NCBI GenBank assembly: GCA_031282705.1
Contig: JAITDF010000565.1
Coordinates: 1 to 12,146, forward strand
Length of the DNA: 12,146 nucleotides
Direction: 5' to 3'
DNA from: Opitutaceae bacterium
GTDB lineage: Bacteria > Verrucomicrobiota > Verrucomicrobiia > Opitutales > Opitutaceae
Position numbers and translations under genes: made by a program. Shown here piece by piece: positions 1-6,839 of this stretch. Numbering within the stretch: the stretch's first letter is position 1; every line of letters begins with the position of its first letter. The notes beneath the pieces are model-generated. The model ran no database searches. It was given only the letters and a program-made list of their open reading frames with translations, and was not told the origin of the DNA.

Positions 1-1
1 C

Positions 2-70
2 CAGGCGTCTGCCTGCGAGCAGTTCGACGGCCATGAACACATTGCAGGCGCCTTTGCGTTCATATTCGTA
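2..70 (-). pseudogene. IS630-family transposase fragment (runs off the window edge)
   Basis: Reading the minus strand from 70 to 2 gives 23 open codons containing YEYERKG, NVFMAVE and LLAGRR. This resembles the stretch YEYxRNGTANLFM...PLAG found in the DDE domain of IS630-type transposases, just after the second catalytic Asp region. Nothing transposase-like can be read upstream of position 70 on that strand, because the palindromic element at 71–242 starts there. The gene is therefore cut on its N-terminal side. The C-terminal side continues beyond the window and cannot be judged. The assignment rests on a short motif recognised by eye; with only 23 residues it is probable rather than certain. 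Confidence 0.6.
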
Positions 71-242
71 ACTGATGTTACGCAGGAGAGGATTTGCGGC
101 GTGTTCGGGGAGCGCACGCGTCCCGCGTGCTGTGTTCGGCGTCCCGCCGAACACGGTTCGAGCGAAGGGCTTGGGCGGGACGCCCAAGCCGGCACGCGGG
201 ACGCGTGCGCTCCCCGAACACGCCGCTCCGCGTAACATCAGT
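71..242. repeat. 172-bp palindromic MITE-like element
   Basis: The ends are a perfect 13-bp terminal inverted repeat: ACTGATGTTACGC at 71–83 and GCGTAACATCAGT at 230–242. Inside is a perfect 35-bp inverted repeat, 96–130 against 192–226. It encloses two hairpins, 132–141 with 145–154 and 168–177 with 181–190, so one strand can fold into a cloverleaf-like shape centred near 161. The heptamer GTCCCGC or its complement occurs four times in mirror order (120, 141, 175, 196), and GTGTTCGG or its complement also four times (101, 132, 147, 214). It has no credible coding capacity. This looks like a non-autonomous palindromic mobile element. No target-site duplication is evident at its flanks. Confidence 0.75.
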
Positions 243-567
243 GACGAAAGATAAAGACAAAGAGGAAAGAAGAAAGAGAGTGACATCACTTCCTGTTGCA
301 CCCCCGGCCCCGGGGCGCTCATTTTTCTCCTTGCGGCGGGGCGGGGCGGATGTTGTGGTGGCCGTTCTACTTTCTCGCAGGAACCACTTTTTGCGTCGCC
401 GGAATCACGTAGCTGTGCGGAGACGCGGTTTTTGGCTTCCGGGATATCGCAACTCACGGGCGAAATTCCCGGCGCGTATTTTTTTGCGAAAAAACGCTTG
501 CCGAGCTTCCGGCGAATGGTAGCGTCCGCTCCTTTTCCTCATTTTCCGACCACTTTCATATTCGTTT
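243..567 (+). other. Gene-free leader upstream of rpsL
   Basis: These 325 bp contain no supportable gene. They start with a purine-rich stretch (243–285), continue GC-rich, and end with a T-rich segment just before rpsL. The promoter of the cluster may lie here, but I found no convincing -35/-10 pair at normal spacing. The only visible structure is near 457–497: a small CGGG/CCCG stem, then an AT-rich hairpin listed separately. The start codon of rpsL has no Shine–Dalgarno sequence in front of it. Confidence 0.5.
474..497 (+). promoter_or_regulatory. AT-rich hairpin in the rpsL leader
   Basis: A run of T (479–484) can pair with a run of A (489–494) around a TGCG loop. The stem can extend through GCG (474–476) and CGC (495–497) after a two-base bulge. 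A CGGG/CCCG stem (457–460 with 468–471) lies just upstream, so the pair also resembles a weak terminator or attenuator before rpsL. The position suggests a leader element, but no function can be assigned from sequence alone. Confidence 0.25.
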
Positions 568-948
568 ATGCCGACCATCAATCAACTCGTGCGCAAAGGG
601 CGCCGCATCATCCGCACCAAGTCCAAATCACCGGCCTTGAGCGGCAACCCCTTCCGTCGCGGCGTCTGCGTGCAGGTCATGACCCGCACGCCCAAAAAGC
701 CGAACTCCGCCATCCGCAAGGTGGCAAAGGTCCGCCTGACCAACGGCAACGAAGTCATCTCCTACATCCCCGACGAGGGCCACAATCTTCAGGAACACTC
801 CATCGTGCTCGTGCGCGGAGGCCGCGTGAAGGACCTCCCCGGCGTGCGCTACCACATCGTGCGCGGCACGCTTGACGCCACCGGCGTCGAGAAACGCCGC
901 CGCAGCCGCTCCAAATACGGCGTCAAACGCCCGAAGGCCGGCAAATAA
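568..948 (+). CDS. rpsL: 30S ribosomal protein S12
   Basis: S12 lies at the decoding centre of the 30S subunit and helps control translational accuracy. The 126-residue product has the family's usual length and shows the conserved PKKPNSA loop (residues 42–48), EGHNLQEHS (70–78) and RGGRVKDLPGVRYH (83–96). Lys43, Lys88 and Pro91, where streptomycin-resistance changes are known in other bacteria, have the wild-type form. Asp89, the residue methylthiolated in some bacteria, is also present. The ATG at 568 gives the normal MPTINQLVRKG start, although no Shine–Dalgarno sequence precedes it. It is the first gene of the cluster and is followed by rpsG after 134 bp. Confidence 0.98.
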   Translation: MPTINQLVRKGRRIIRTKSKSPALSGNPFRRGVCVQVMTRTPKKPNSAIRKVAKVRLTNGNEVISYIPDEGHNLQEHSIVLVRGGRVKDLPGVRYHIVRGTLDATGVEKRRRSRSKYGVKRPKAGK

Positions 949-1016
949 CCCCCCTCCTCCTTCATCCGCCAACGCCAGCCGTCAGCCAAGAAACGCCATC
1001 CACGCCAGCCGCACCG

Positions 1017-1032
1017 GCCCGATTTACCGGGC
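1017..1032 (+). other. Small hairpin in the rpsL–rpsG spacer
   Basis: GCCCG (1017–1021) and CGGGC (1028–1032) form a perfect 5-bp stem with a 6-base loop in the 134-bp spacer. There is no T-tract after it, so it is not a standard terminator. It could help set mRNA processing or S7 translation, but that is speculative. Confidence 0.3.
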
Positions 1033-1045
1033 TTGACCAGGCACT

Positions 1046-1070
1046 CTTAACCAAACGCCCTTAACCAAAC
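1046..1070 (+). repeat. 14-bp-period direct repeat before rpsG
   Basis: The 11-mer CTTAACCAAAC occurs at 1046–1056 and again at 1060–1070, directly upstream of the rpsG start at 1083. It looks like a short tandem duplication in the spacer. No Shine–Dalgarno sequence is present between it and the start codon. Confidence 0.6.
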
Positions 1071-1082
1071 ACCTTTCCCGTC

Positions 1083-1556
1083 ATGTCACGCCGCCACAGA
1101 GCCACGAAACGCACAGTCGTTCCTGACATCCGCTACAGCAGCCCGCTCGTTGCCCATCTGGTCAACGTCATCATGAAAAACGGCAAGAAGAACCTCGCCC
1201 AGCGCATCGTTTACGGCGCGTTTGAGAAGGTCTCGGCCAAACTCGAAAAGGGGGACCCGGTCGATCTGCTCATCGGCGCGCTCGAAAACGCCCGCCCGCG
1301 GCTTGAGGTCAAGAGCCGCCGTGTCGGCGGCGCGACCTACCAGGTGCCGGTTGAAATTTCCTACGAACGCCAGGAAAGCCTCGCCCTCCGCTGGATCGCC
1401 GCCGCCGCCGCCGCGCGCAAGGGCACCACGATGAAGGACGCCCTCGCAAATGAACTCGTGGACGCCTACAACAACACCGGCACCGTCGTCAAAAAGAAGG
1501 AAGACACCCACAAGATGGCCCAGGCCAACCGCGCCTTCGCACACCTTCGCTGGTAA
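1083..1556 (+). CDS. rpsG: 30S ribosomal protein S7
   Basis: S7 binds the 3' major domain of 16S rRNA, starts assembly of the 30S head and touches tRNA at the E site. The 157-residue product matches the usual length. It begins MSRRHRATKR and carries the conserved blocks VNVIMKNGKK (28–37), the GGATYQVPVE beta-hairpin region and the terminal TGTVVKKKEDTHKMAQANRAFAHLRW-type end in continuous frame. The ATG at 1083 is the only start giving this N-terminus. It sits between rpsL and fusA, the standard str order. A 117-bp repeat-bearing spacer separates it from fusA. Confidence 0.98.
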   Translation: MSRRHRATKRTVVPDIRYSSPLVAHLVNVIMKNGKKNLAQRIVYGAFEKVSAKLEKGDPVDLLIGALENARPRLEVKSRRVGGATYQVPVEISYERQESLALRWIAAAAAARKGTTMKDALANELVDAYNNTGTVVKKKEDTHKMAQANRAFAHLRW

Positions 1557-1574
1557 GGAAGAGACCGATAACAA

Positions 1575-1602
1575 GCAACAAGTGGCAGGCAACAAGTAGC
1601 AA
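1575..1602 (+). repeat. 14-bp tandem repeat in the rpsG–fusA spacer
   Basis: Two adjacent 14-bp units, 1575–1588 and 1589–1602, share GCAACAAGT and differ at two positions. The surrounding bases (ACAAGCAACAAG, AGTAGCAAG) look like further decayed copies. The rest of the 117-bp spacer shows no promoter or Shine–Dalgarno sequence that I can support. Confidence 0.6.
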
Positions 1603-1673
1603 GAGACAAAACGGCAAACCGCCCGCAATCGCAACCATACCGCCGACGGCATCCGACGTTCATACACCAAGAC

Positions 1674-3881
1674 ATGTCCTCCTCCATCGAAAATTCCACC
1701 AAGATCGTTGTAGTCACCGAGAAGTCCAGGATTTCCGCGGTCAACGCCAAGGATCGCGCCGCGCCCCTCGAATGGACGCGCAACATCGGCATCGCCGCGC
1801 ACATCGACGCCGGCAAGACCACCGCCTCCGAGCGCATCCTCTTTTACTCCGGCTCCATTCACAAAATCGGCGAGGTGCACGAAGGCACCGCCGTCACCGA
1901 CTGGATGGAACAGGAGCGCGAGCGCGGCATCACCATCACCGCCGCCGCCATCTCCTGCGCCTGGGACGCCTCCTGGGGCCCGTGGAAGGGCATCCGCACG
2001 CACATCAACATCATCGACACCCCCGGCCACGTGGATTTCACCGCCGAGGTGGAGCGTTCCATGCGCGTGCTCGACGGCGCCGTGGCCGTCTTCTGCGCCG
2101 TGGCCGGCGTGCAGCCGCAGTCCGAGACCGTCTGGCGGCAGGCCAACAAATACGGCGTGCCGCGCGTCGCCTTCGTGAACAAGATGGACCGCGTCGGCGC
2201 CGACTTTTTCCGCGCCGTGCGCGAGATGCGCGAGAAACTCGGCGCCAACGCGCACCCGCTTTTCCTGCCCATCGGCAAGGAGGACGGGTTTTCCGGCGTG
2301 GTGGACCTCGTGCAAAACGTTGCCTATCTCTTCGAGGACGACGGCCGCAAGGAAGACCCGCTCGGCCTGCACCCCGTCACGCATGAAATCCCCGACGCGC
2401 TGAAGGAGCAGGCCCGCGAATACCGCGAAAAACTCATCGAGGCGGTGTCCGATTTCGACGACGCGATCGCCGAGAAATACCTCGGCGGCGAGGAAGTCAC
2501 CGTGGACGAGTTGATGCTCGGCGTCCGCAAAGCCACCATTTCCCTGAAATTTGTCGGCGTCATCCCCGGCTCCGCCCTGAAAAACAAGGGCGTGCAGCGC
2601 CTGCTCGACTGCGTGGTCAACTACCTGCCCAACCCGCTCGAAGTCGCCACCATCAAGGGCCAGGACAGCGACGGCAACGAAGTGTCCGTCGTCGTGGATG
2701 ACAACGCCAAGATGGCCGGCCTCGCCTTCAAGCTCTGGACCGACCCCTTCGTCGGGCGCCTCGTCTTCTTCCGCGTCTATACCGGCGCGCTCCGCAAGGG
2801 CACCCCGCTCTACAACCCCCGCACCCGCCGCACCGAGCGCGTCTCCCGGCTCGTCCGCATGCGCGCCAACGACCGCGAGGAAATCGACGTGGCCTACTCC
2901 GGCGACATCTGCGCGATGGTCGGCGTCAAGGACGTGATCACCGGCGACACGCTTTGCAACGAGGCCTGCGACGTGCGCCTTGAGCCGCCGTCCTTCCCCG
3001 AGCCCGTCATCTCCATGTCCGTCGAGCCGAACTCGAAGGGCGACCAGGAAAAAATGAGCATCGCGCTCCAGCGCCTCGTCGCGGAAGACCCGACCCTCAA
3101 GGTCAAGACCGACACCGACACCGGCCAGACCATCCTCTCCGGCATGGGCGAGCTGCACCTCGACATCATCGTTGACCGAATGAAACGCGAGTTCAAGGTC
3201 GAGGCCGCCGTCGGCAAGCCGCAGATCGCGTATCGCGAAACCATCCTCGCCAAGGCCGAAGGCGAGGGGAAATTCATCCGCCAGTCCGGCGGCAAGGGCC
3301 AATACGGCCATTGCGTGCTCAAAATCGAGCCCAACGAAAAAGGCAAGGGCGTCGAAATCATCAACGAAATCGTCGGCGGCGTCATCCCGAAGGAATTCAT
3401 CAAGCCCACCTCCGACGGCATCATGGAAGCCTGCAACAACGGCGTCGTCGCCGGCTACCCGGTGGTCGATGTCATCGCCCGCATCGTGGACGGCTCCTTT
3501 CACGAGGTGGACTCCTCCGAGCTCGCCTTCAAGATGGCCGGCATCTTCGGCTTCAAGGAAGCCATGCGGAAGGCCAGCCCCATCCTCCTCGAACCCATCA
3601 TGGCCGTGGAACTCACCACGCCCGAGGACTACCAGGGCGACCTCATGGGCGACATCAACCGCCGCCGCGGCACGATTCAAGGCATCGAAAACAAAAACGG
3701 CGCCGCCATCGTCAACGCGCACGTCCCCCTCGAAATGCTCTTCGGCTACGTCACCGACATCCGCTCGCTCTCGAAAGGCCGCGCCAGCGCCTCCGTCACC
3801 CCCTCGCACTTCGAGCAGGTGCCCAACTCGATCCTCCAGAGAATCATCGAAACCTCCTCCAAGGCCCCCGCCCGCACCTGA
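1674..3881 (+). CDS. fusA: Elongation factor G
   Basis: EF-G is the GTPase that drives ribosomal translocation and, with RRF, ribosome recycling. The 735-residue product has all GTPase motifs in order: P-loop AHIDAGKT (42–49), RGITI (84–88), DTPGHVDF (115–122), NKMD (169–172) and GSA (299–301). Domains II–V follow, including the SGMGELHLDII segment and a C-terminal LFGYVTDIRSLSKGRA block. It is longer than the usual roughly 700 residues because about 33 residues precede the normal RNIGI start. No in-frame ATG, GTG or TTG lies between 1674 and the P-loop, so the extension follows from the sequence. The genomic position between rpsG and rpsJ supports it as the main translocase rather than a paralogue. 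No tuf gene follows. Confidence 0.97.
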   Translation: MSSSIENSTKIVVVTEKSRISAVNAKDRAAPLEWTRNIGIAAHIDAGKTTASERILFYSGSIHKIGEVHEGTAVTDWMEQERERGITITAAAISCAWDASWGPWKGIRTHINIIDTPGHVDFTAEVERSMRVLDGAVAVFCAVAGVQPQSETVWRQANKYGVPRVAFVNKMDRVGADFFRAVREMREKLGANAHPLFLPIGKEDGFSGVVDLVQNVAYLFEDDGRKEDPLGLHPVTHEIPDALKEQAREYREKLIEAVSDFDDAIAEKYLGGEEVTVDELMLGVRKATISLKFVGVIPGSALKNKGVQRLLDCVVNYLPNPLEVATIKGQDSDGNEVSVVVDDNAKMAGLAFKLWTDPFVGRLVFFRVYTGALRKGTPLYNPRTRRTERVSRLVRMRANDREEIDVAYSGDICAMVGVKDVITGDTLCNEACDVRLEPPSFPEPVISMSVEPNSKGDQEKMSIALQRLVAEDPTLKVKTDTDTGQTILSGMGELHLDIIVDRMKREFKVEAAVGKPQIAYRETILAKAEGEGKFIRQSGGKGQYGHCVLKIEPNEKGKGVEIINEIVGGVIPKEFIKPTSDGIMEACNNGVVAGYPVVDVIARIVDGSFHEVDSSELAFKMAGIFGFKEAMRKASPILLEPIMAVELTTPEDYQGDLMGDINRRRGTIQGIENKNGAAIVNAHVPLEMLFGYVTDIRSLSKGRASASVTPSHFEQVPNSILQRIIETSSKAPART

Positions 3882-3907
3882 CCGACAACGCAACCCACTC
3901 ACCCGCC

Positions 3908-4216
3908 ATGAAAGGCCAACGCATTCGCATCAAACTCCAGGGCTTCGATTACCGCGTGATCGACCAGTCCGCCCTCGAAATCGTCGAGACCGCCAAACGC
4001 TCCGGCGCCCGCGTCTCCGGCCCGATTCCGCTGCCCACCCGCATCGAAAAACTCTCGGTCAACCGCTCCCCGCACGTGGACAAAAAGTCCATGGAACAAT
4101 TCGAGTCGCGCACCCACAAGCGCCTCATCGACATCATCGAACCCACCGCGCAAACCGTGGACGAACTCAAAAAACTCAACCTCCCTTCGGGCGTCGATAT
4201 CACCATCAACGTCTGA
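3908..4216 (+). CDS. rpsJ: 30S ribosomal protein S10
   Basis: S10 is a 30S head protein; in many bacteria it also joins NusB in transcription antitermination. The 102-residue product has the normal length and starts MKGQRIRIKLQGFDYRVID. It contains GPIPLPTRIEKLSVNRSPHVDKKSMEQFE-type sequence, with the long loop that reaches into the head, and ends LPSGVDITINV. The frame is open far upstream inside fusA, but only the ATG at 3908 gives the S10 N-terminus. Just 26 bp separate it from fusA, so the str and S10 parts are probably read as one transcript here. No Shine–Dalgarno sequence is visible. Confidence 0.97.
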   Translation: MKGQRIRIKLQGFDYRVIDQSALEIVETAKRSGARVSGPIPLPTRIEKLSVNRSPHVDKKSMEQFESRTHKRLIDIIEPTAQTVDELKKLNLPSGVDITINV

Positions 4217-4258
4217 TTTCACCCGCCCGGAATCTCTTCACCACCAACATAGCAGTTG

Positions 4259-4289
4259 CCCATGTGCGCCCCGCGCACCGCTGGGTTTT
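4259..4289 (+). terminator. Terminator-like hairpin between rpsJ and rplC
   Basis: GTGCGC (4264–4269) pairs perfectly with GCGCAC (4273–4278) around a CCC loop. An outer CCCA (4259–4262) can pair with TGGG (4282–4285) across small bulges, and TTTT (4286–4289) follows at once. A GC stem followed by a short U-run has the form of a weak intrinsic terminator or attenuator. It lies in a 121-bp spacer inside a ribosomal-protein operon, so partial readthrough would be needed. It could instead be a protein-binding leader for rplC. Confidence 0.4.
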
Positions 4290-4337
4290 CCGCTAATGTA
4301 GGCTCCAAACGGAAATCCTCCACCTACCACTTAGCCC

Positions 4338-4982
4338 ATGACATCTACGCTCCTAGGCAAAAAACTCGGAATGACGCAGGTCTATGACGCCCAAAACGTC
4401 CTGGTCCCCGTCACCGTCGTGGAAGCCGGCCCCTGCCCGGTTGTCCAGGTCAAGACAGTCGAGACCGACGGCTACAACGCCGTCCAGATCGGCTTCTCCA
4501 CGAAAAAAGCCAAAAACACGGCCAAGGCCGAACAAAACCACGCAAAGAAAGCCGGGCTCGAACAGACGCCCCGCGTGCTCGGCGAAATCCGCCTCGACGC
4601 CCCCCCGGCGCTCAAGGTCGGCGACATCCTCACCGTCGAAACCTTCAAGGAAGGCGAAACCATCGACGTCATCGGCGTCACCAAAGGCAAAGGCTTCCAA
4701 GGCGTCCAATTCCGCTTCAAGACCGCCGGCGGCCCCGCCGCGCACGGCTCCATGTTTCACCGCCGCATCGGCTCGATCGGCATGCGCCAGACCCCCGGCC
4801 GCGTCTGGAAAAACCAGAAAATGCCCGGCCACATGGGCGGCGTCCGCCGCACCGTGCAAAACCTCAGCGTCGTGAAAATCCTTCCCGGGAAAAACCTCAT
4901 CCTCGTGAAAGGCGCCGTCCCCGGCGCAAACGGCGCCGACGTCATCGTCCGCGCCGCCATCAAGGGCCAGCCTAGGAAATAA
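4338..4982 (+). CDS. rplC: 50S ribosomal protein L3
   Basis: L3 binds 23S rRNA early in 50S assembly, and its long extension reaches the peptidyl-transferase centre. The 214-residue product has the expected length. It begins MTSTLLGKKLGMTQVYD and contains TKGKGFQGV, then the extension with RQTPGRVWKNQKMPGHMG, and ends with LVKGAVPGANGADVIVR. The Gln in RQTPG, matching the residue methylated in E. coli L3, is present. The ATG at 4338 is the natural start and has no clear Shine–Dalgarno sequence. It follows rpsJ after 121 bp and precedes rplD by 20 bp. Confidence 0.97.
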   Translation: MTSTLLGKKLGMTQVYDAQNVLVPVTVVEAGPCPVVQVKTVETDGYNAVQIGFSTKKAKNTAKAEQNHAKKAGLEQTPRVLGEIRLDAPPALKVGDILTVETFKEGETIDVIGVTKGKGFQGVQFRFKTAGGPAAHGSMFHRRIGSIGMRQTPGRVWKNQKMPGHMGGVRRTVQNLSVVKILPGKNLILVKGAVPGANGADVIVRAAIKGQPRK

Positions 4983-5002
4983 CCCGGAGGAACCAGCCAG
5001 CC

Positions 5003-5638
5003 ATGAAACTCAAAATTTTCACACCCGACGGCGCCGCCTCGCGCGAACAGGAATTTGACGGCATCCCCGTTTTTGAAGGCGACAAAGGCCTGCAAGCGGT
5101 CAAGGAGGTCATCGTCGCCATCAACGCCAACAACCGCCTCGGCACGCACTCCGCCAAGACCCGCGGCGAGGTCGCCGGAAGCAACAAAAAACCCTTCCGC
5201 CAGAAAGGCACCGGCCGCGCCCGCGCCGGCGAACGCCGCTCCCCCATCTGGACCGGCGGCGGCGTCGTCTTCGGTCCGAAACCCCGCGACTATTCCAAAA
5301 AAATCAACGCCAGGGTCAAAGCCCTCGCCTTCAGCCGCGCCCTCTTCGACCGCGCCAGCGCCGGCGAAATCGACGTCATCGAAAAATTCGACGCCCCCGA
5401 CGCCAAGACCAAGGCCATGAACCAGGTCATCGGCCGCATCGCCCCCAAGGGCAAAGTCCTCGTCGTCGATTCCACCTTCACCCGCGAGACCGCACGCGCC
5501 GCGCGCAACATCGCCCGCGTCGCCATGCAGGAAGCCGCGAAACTCAACACCCTCGACCTCGCCCGATACGGCAGAATCATCGTATCCACGGCGGCCCTCG
5601 AACAAATCATCACCCGCGCAAAAGGAGGCAGCCAATGA
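5003..5638 (+). CDS. rplD: 50S ribosomal protein L4
   Basis: L4 lines the polypeptide exit tunnel; in gamma-proteobacteria it also represses its own S10 operon. The 211-residue product shows the conserved tunnel loop: NRLGTHSAKTRGEVAGSN, KPFRQKGTGRARAGERRSP and GGGVVFGPKPRDYS, roughly residues 50–100. The start at 5003 is supported by GGAGG at 4986–4990, a rather long spacing of 12 bases. Its stop overlaps the rplW start in an ATGA arrangement, which points to coupled translation. Whether L4 autoregulates here is unknown; there is no obvious E. coli-like S10 leader. Confidence 0.97.
   Translation: MKLKIFTPDGAASREQEFDGIPVFEGDKGLQAVKEVIVAINANNRLGTHSAKTRGEVAGSNKKPFRQKGTGRARAGERRSPIWTGGGVVFGPKPRDYSKKINARVKALAFSRALFDRASAGEIDVIEKFDAPDAKTKAMNQVIGRIAPKGKVLVVDSTFTRETARAARNIARVAMQEAAKLNTLDLARYGRIIVSTAALEQIITRAKGGSQ
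5622..5628 (+). promoter_or_regulatory. Strong ribosome binding site of rplW
   Basis: AAGGAGG lies inside the end of rplD, 6 bases before the rplW ATG. It is one of the few canonical Shine–Dalgarno sequences in this cluster, and together with the 4-bp overlap it fixes the rplW start. Confidence 0.7.
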
Positions 5639-5916
5639 ACACTTCCCACATCCTCAAACACGTCCGCCTCACGGAAAAATCCAACCAGCTCTCCTCCGAC
5701 TTCAGCCAATACACCCTCGAAGTCAGGAAAGACGCAAACAAGCACGTCATCGCCGACGCCGTCGAAAAAGCCTTCAAAGTCACCGTCACCCGCGTGCACG
5801 TGGCCCACTACCGCGGCAAAAACAAACGCAGCCGCACCGGCCGCCCCGGCCTCACCTCCGATTACAAAAAGGCGATCGTCACCCTTAAAAAAGGCGACAA
5901 AATCGAACTCCTCTAA
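5635..5916 (+). CDS. rplW: 50S ribosomal protein L23
   Basis: L23 sits at the exit of the peptide tunnel and is the docking site for trigger factor and signal recognition particle in bacteria. The 93-residue product has normal length. It starts with ILKHVRLTEKS, the family's usual opening, continues through YTLEVRKDANKHVIADAVEKAF, and has the basic loop RGKNKRSRTGRPG before KKAIVTLKKGDKIELL. It overlaps rplD by 4 bp and is followed by rplB after 35 bp. Confidence 0.96.
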   Translation: MNTSHILKHVRLTEKSNQLSSDFSQYTLEVRKDANKHVIADAVEKAFKVTVTRVHVAHYRGKNKRSRTGRPGLTSDYKKAIVTLKKGDKIELL

Positions 5917-5951
5917 ACCACACGCCCTCCCTCTCCCGGAGACACACCACC

Positions 5952-6818
5952 ATGGCACTCAAACATTCGCGTCCCCTGACGCCCTCCCAACGGTTCACCA
6001 CCAAGAACAGCCAGCCGGACCTCGCCAAAAAACGTCCCGAACGCGCCCTCACCAAGTCCAAAAAACGGACCGGCGGCCGCAACTGCTACGGCCGCATCAC
6101 CTCCCGCCGCCGCGGCGGCGGGCACAAAAAACTCTACCGCATCATCGACTTCCGCCGCGCCCGCCTCGACGCGCCCGCCACCGTGCTCGCCATCGAGTAT
6201 GACCCGAACCGCTCCGCCAACATCGCCCTCCTCCAGTATGGCGACGGCGACAGAACCTACATCATCGCCCCCCAGGGCCTCGCCGTCGGCGCCAAAATCG
6301 TCGCCTCCGCAAAAGCCACCCTCAACGACTTCACCGTCGGCAACAACTTCCCCCTCGAAATCATCCCCCCCGCGACCAAAATCCACTGCGTCGAACTCCT
6401 CCCCGGACGCGGCGCCCAGCTCGCCCGCGGCGCCGGCGCGGCCGTCGAACTCGTCGCCATCGACGGCGGCTTCGCCCAAATCAAACTCCCCTCCGGCGAA
6501 ACCCGCCTCGTCAACCCGAAATGCCGCGCCACCATCGGCGAAGTCGGCAACCCCGAGCACAGCCAGCGCTCCCTCGGCAAAGCCGGCCGCAACCGCTGGC
6601 TCGGCAAACGCCCCCGCGTCCGCGGCATGGTGATGAACCCCGTCGATCACCCCAACGGCGGCGGCCAGGGCAAATCCAAAGGCGGCGGCGGCCGCCAGCA
6701 CCTCATGTCCCCCTGGGGCCAGCTCGCCAAAGGCTTCCCCACCCGCCGCCGCTCCAAACCCTCGAACAGCCTCATCCTCACCCGCCACAACGGACGCCCC
6801 CCGCGCGGCAAGAAATAA
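5952..6818 (+). CDS. rplB: 50S ribosomal protein L2
   Basis: L2 is a core 50S protein needed for subunit association, tRNA binding and peptidyl-transferase activity. The 288-residue product is slightly longer than the usual 273–277. It contains GGRNCYGRITSRRRGGGHKK (41–60), AIEYDPNRSANIALL, the PGRGAQLARGAGA block and the C-terminal RGMVMNPVDHPNGGGQG. His233 corresponds to the functionally important E. coli His229, as judged by motif alignment. The second His of that loop (E. coli 231) is Asn235 here. The C-terminus is basic and Gly-rich (KSKGGGGRQH). A GGAG lies at about 15 bases before the ATG at 5952. Confidence 0.97.
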   Translation: MALKHSRPLTPSQRFTTKNSQPDLAKKRPERALTKSKKRTGGRNCYGRITSRRRGGGHKKLYRIIDFRRARLDAPATVLAIEYDPNRSANIALLQYGDGDRTYIIAPQGLAVGAKIVASAKATLNDFTVGNNFPLEIIPPATKIHCVELLPGRGAQLARGAGAAVELVAIDGGFAQIKLPSGETRLVNPKCRATIGEVGNPEHSQRSLGKAGRNRWLGKRPRVRGMVMNPVDHPNGGGQGKSKGGGGRQHLMSPWGQLAKGFPTRRRSKPSNSLILTRHNGRPPRGKK

Positions 6819-6839
6819 TCACCCTAACGGACACGCACC

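Noticed and set aside
59..567. TTCATATTCGT at 59–69 and again at 557–567, considered as a duplicated promoter piece
   Set aside because: An 11-bp match is expected by chance several times in a window of this length, and the flanks do not match.
1086..3902. A 938-codon open frame on the minus strand opposite rpsG and fusA
   Set aside because: It is antisense to two unmistakable genes. Its Gly/Asp/Val/Ala-rich composition is what the complement of GC-rich, C-ending codons produces, and no domain is recognisable.
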